This document shows positions 61,708 through 64,000 of a stretch of DNA of 64,000 bases, piece after piece. Every line of letters begins with the position of its first letter. Position 1 is the first letter of the stretch. The position numbers and the translations under genes were made by a program. The notes beneath the pieces are model-generated. The model was not told where the DNA came from. It worked only from the letters and a program-made list of their open reading frames with translations, and made no database searches. This DNA comes from Prorocentrum cordatum (taxonomy: Eukaryota > Sar > Dinophyceae > Prorocentrales > Prorocentraceae). Location: positions 52,501 to 116,500 of the forward strand of contig CAUYUJ010014210.1 of the NCBI GenBank assembly GCA_963575745.1, written 5' to 3'.

Positions 61708-63900
61708 ATGGCGACGCACGGCGTCAGGGAGTTCGTGCAGTACTGGCATTCCCAGCTTGTGCAGACGCTGATCAACATGTTCGAGGCGGTCCTGGACATG
61801 CGGGTCTCCCGGGGCGAGGGGGGCAAGACGGTCACCCTGGCTTCGACCTCGGCCTTGAACGCGGAGCTCGGCAAGCGCATCCGCACCCGCGGCGTGAGAA
61901 TGGTGAAGGAAGAGAAGCACCTCGGCGTTACGACGGCCGCGGGCAGATACCGGCGAGTGGGGGCTTTCAGCAAGAGGGCAGTCAAGCTCGCCGCCAGACG
62001 GGATCGGATCGCGAGGGTCCGGCGAGCCGGGGGACCGGCACACAAGATGATCAGGCACGCCAAGGTGCCGTCGCTGCTCTACGGCGTCAATGTCGTGGGT
62101 ATGGCCGACACCAAGCTGGGCGAGCTGCGGCAGAGCGTGGCGACGGCCATGGCTGGTAATGCGAAGGGGCGGTCCACGTACCTGACGCTGCTGGCCGACG
62201 ACGTAGACCCAGGCATTCTGGCCAACGCGTCCCCGATCCTGGCGTGGGCGCAGACCTGGCAAGAAGCACAGGACGACCCGAGTCTCGTGCCGAGGCTCCA
62301 GGCCGCATGGAAGCGGTGGGTCCTCCGAGTGGGCCTTGCGAAGGCCCCGTGGCAGCAGGTGAGAGGCCCAGCAGGGGCCTACGTGGCGACGGTCAAGAGG
62401 CTCGGCTGGATGACCCAGGCGGCGCATTCGATTACCATCGGCACCAACATCATCGACCTGAGGACGATCCCCCTCCACGAGCTGCATCACTACGTCCGCA
62501 CCGCCACCGAGCAGGGCCTCAAGGACGCGTGGTTGGCCAAGTGGGGGAGCGAGTTCAACATGCAGTCGATCTTCGTTGAGCCTGTTAGGGCGCTCCTGCG
62601 GCGGCCATGCCGCGGGCGCTGGACGCAGGCACACCAGACGCGCGTGAGGACGCTCTGGTGCGGGGGCACGTGGCCGCAGGCGCGGCTGCATGCCAAAGGA
62701 GCGGCACCCGACGCTATCTGCAAGGCGTGCAACCAGGGCGAGGGCACGGACAGACACCGCACCTTCGTCTGCGCGGCGCGGCAGGAGGAGCATCGGCGTG
62801 TGGGTGGCGCCCACATCGTGCAGCGAGGAGCCAACCCATGGCCAGGGTCCGAGCAGCTCTGGGGCCGTGGGCTGGCCAACGACCCCGCGGTGGAGCTCGG
62901 CCTGTGGGACATCGCCGTCGTCGACACCATTCACGTCGAGGGAGACTTCGCGGGTTTCGCCGCGGGCCGAGTGTACTCCGATGGCAGCCTGTTGTACGGC
63001 AAGTACGCTGCCCTACGACGCGGAGGTTGGTCATTCGTGCAGCTGAACGAGGGCATGTCCTTGAAGTACGCATGCTACGGGCCCCTGCCAAGGCCACAGC
63101 GGCAGCAATCCATATTCCTGAGCGACCTGATGGCCGTGCTCCGCGTGCTGGAGGTGGCTTGCCCGCCCATCATCATCGTCTCCGACTGCCAGTCGGTCAT
63201 CGACGGGTTTCTGAGAGGGCCCTCGTGGGCGGCGCGCCCCGCCACGCCACGCAGAGACGTGTGGGCGCGCTGCCGGGCCTTGATCGCTGAAAACGGTGGT
63301 CTGGGGCCGCGAGGGGTCAGTTTCGAGAAAGTAAAAGCCCATACCACGAGAGCCCAACCAAACGAGATGGGCCTCGAGCTGTGGAAGGGAAACAAATTCG
63401 CCGATCAGTATGCCAAGCTAGGAGCTCGACTGCAGCAGCACCCTGAATGGCACCGAGCTGCATACATACAGCGATTCAAACTCGTTACGGATGTGCTTGA
63501 GTTCGCAGCCTACGTAGGAGTGTTAGGCAGAGGGCTCGTTGACACCTCCGAGGGCTCGAGTCCGGTTGAGCGGGACTCGAACCCACCCAACCCCCCCGGA
63601 CCCCGGCCTGGTGGGGGTGAAGGGGGGGCCGTGGAGCCTCCCCACCTTCCGCCTCCCGGCGCCCCGCCCCACCGTGTTGGGTTGGGGGGAGACGGAGGTA
63701 GGATCGAACGAGCCCGCGCCCAGGGGCACAGGCTAATATGCCTCCCCCGTGTGATCTTCTGTCGCCGATGTGCCAGGTACGCTCAGGACAGATGGGTTGG
63801 TTTGCTGTCGAGCTGCGTCGAGGGAAACCCCCGAACAATGGCTGGACGTTTGAGCCGTATGTGGGAAGGTCGACACCCCACCACGGGCAAGCCGTTTTGA
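61708..63900 (+). CDS. 5'-truncated LINE polyprotein: RT thumb, zinc site, RNase H
   Basis: The frame is open from 61708 (MATHGVREFVQYWHSQ) to TGA at 63898-63900, about 730 residues. The RT catalytic part is missing; the first residues fit the region after the xDD motif (GKTVTLAS, EKHLGVTTAAGRYRR, KVPSLLYGVNVVGM). A zinc site ICKACNQGEGTDRHRTFVC lies at about 62718. RNase H: RVYSDGS (about 62970), LSDLMAVLRVLE with Asp where Glu is usual, VSDCQSVIDGF, VKAHTTRAQPNE, GNKFADQYAK. The C-terminus has FCRRCARYAQDRWVGLLSSC. The frame continues upstream only through microsatellite. Typical of incomplete target-primed reverse transcription, yet the remaining frame has no stop. Confidence 0.85.
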   Translation: MATHGVREFVQYWHSQLVQTLINMFEAVLDMRVSRGEGGKTVTLASTSALNAELGKRIRTRGVRMVKEEKHLGVTTAAGRYRRVGAFSKRAVKLAARRDRIARVRRAGGPAHKMIRHAKVPSLLYGVNVVGMADTKLGELRQSVATAMAGNAKGRSTYLTLLADDVDPGILANASPILAWAQTWQEAQDDPSLVPRLQAAWKRWVLRVGLAKAPWQQVRGPAGAYVATVKRLGWMTQAAHSITIGTNIIDLRTIPLHELHHYVRTATEQGLKDAWLAKWGSEFNMQSIFVEPVRALLRRPCRGRWTQAHQTRVRTLWCGGTWPQARLHAKGAAPDAICKACNQGEGTDRHRTFVCAARQEEHRRVGGAHIVQRGANPWPGSEQLWGRGLANDPAVELGLWDIAVVDTIHVEGDFAGFAAGRVYSDGSLLYGKYAALRRGGWSFVQLNEGMSLKYACYGPLPRPQRQQSIFLSDLMAVLRVLEVACPPIIIVSDCQSVIDGFLRGPSWAARPATPRRDVWARCRALIAENGGLGPRGVSFEKVKAHTTRAQPNEMGLELWKGNKFADQYAKLGARLQQHPEWHRAAYIQRFKLVTDVLEFAAYVGVLGRGLVDTSEGSSPVERDSNPPNPPGPRPGGGEGGAVEPPHLPPPGAPPHRVGLGGDGGRIERARAQGHRLICLPRVIFCRRCARYAQDRWVGLLSSCVEGNPRTMAGRLSRMWEGRHPTTGKPF

Positions 63901-64000
63901 CCAAAGCCGAACTTTATCGCCCAGGGACGGCCTGGGGTAGGGGAAGCTTTCAACGTCGCCGTGGTGCGTGCCTCGCAGCTGCGGAGATCAGGCTAGTATA
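63901..64000 (+). other. LINE 3' untranslated region, runs off the window
   Basis: 100 bp after the stop without a poly-A or repeat; the element end is not reached. Confidence 0.5.

Noticed and set aside
63560-63735. GGTTCGAGTCC on the minus strand, a perfect tRNA B-box, and GTTCGATCC 130 bp further
   Set aside because: No matching acceptor stem, D-arm or anticodon arm at tRNA spacing; the plus strand is the coding C-terminus of the LINE protein.

Overview
The window is nuclear DNA of a dinoflagellate. The decisive sign is the dinoflagellate spliced leader (SL), embedded in the chromosome at two places on the minus strand: 46912-46933, and 28757-28778, where it is followed by a partial second copy at 28742-28756. 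Both mark reinserted copies of trans-spliced mRNAs. Ty1/copia and LINE polyproteins of dinoflagellate type, very high GC, sparse coding and a large load of satellites and (AGG)n/(CTC)n microsatellites agree with this. A species cannot be named from the sequence alone. No tRNA, rRNA, CRISPR or bacterial operon was found.

Layout. 1-7182: higher-order satellite, including a 2-kb tandem duplication. 7183-16239: one decayed Ty1/copia element on the minus strand (gag, protease, integrase, RT, RNase H, and a 3' accessory reading frame with a membrane segment). 16240-26700: minisatellites, microsatellites and nested tandem arrays. 27863-28680: an intronless host-type gene with a VWD-like domain, carrying SL plus relict SL. 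28891-29950: 73-bp satellite. 30150-30740: degenerate RT. 30957-32413: composite dispersed repeat (modules R1 and R2) swollen by tandem arrays; a compact copy lies at 60806-61252. 32700-37470: minisatellites with candidate small host exons. 37527-39092: broken R2-like retroelement interrupted by (AGG)n. 39717-46933: a full-length LINE on the minus strand with an uninterrupted 7.1-kb reading frame, the SL at its 5' end and (AGG)n on both sides. 47000-54830: pyrimidine tracts, a proline-threonine repeat, a 390-bp duplication, a 73-bp array and a hexanucleotide higher-order repeat. 54840-56955: 131-bp satellite interrupted by a MITE-like insertion. 56960-61705: microsatellites, a candidate coiled-coil exon and an 83-bp satellite. 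61708-63900: 5'-truncated LINE with an intact RNase H domain.

How the parts relate. Most coding sequence belongs to three retroelement lineages: copia, a LINE with an apurinic-type endonuclease, and an R2-like element with a restriction-like endonuclease. The LINE machinery, or a relative, is the likely source of the reverse transcription that put SL-tagged cDNAs back into the chromosome. Between the elements lie short GC-rich segments with splice-like borders that may be exons of large-intron host genes. Unrelated-looking satellites share short cores (GAGACATCC; GCCACATTT), suggesting a common origin or repeated capture of the same seed sequences.
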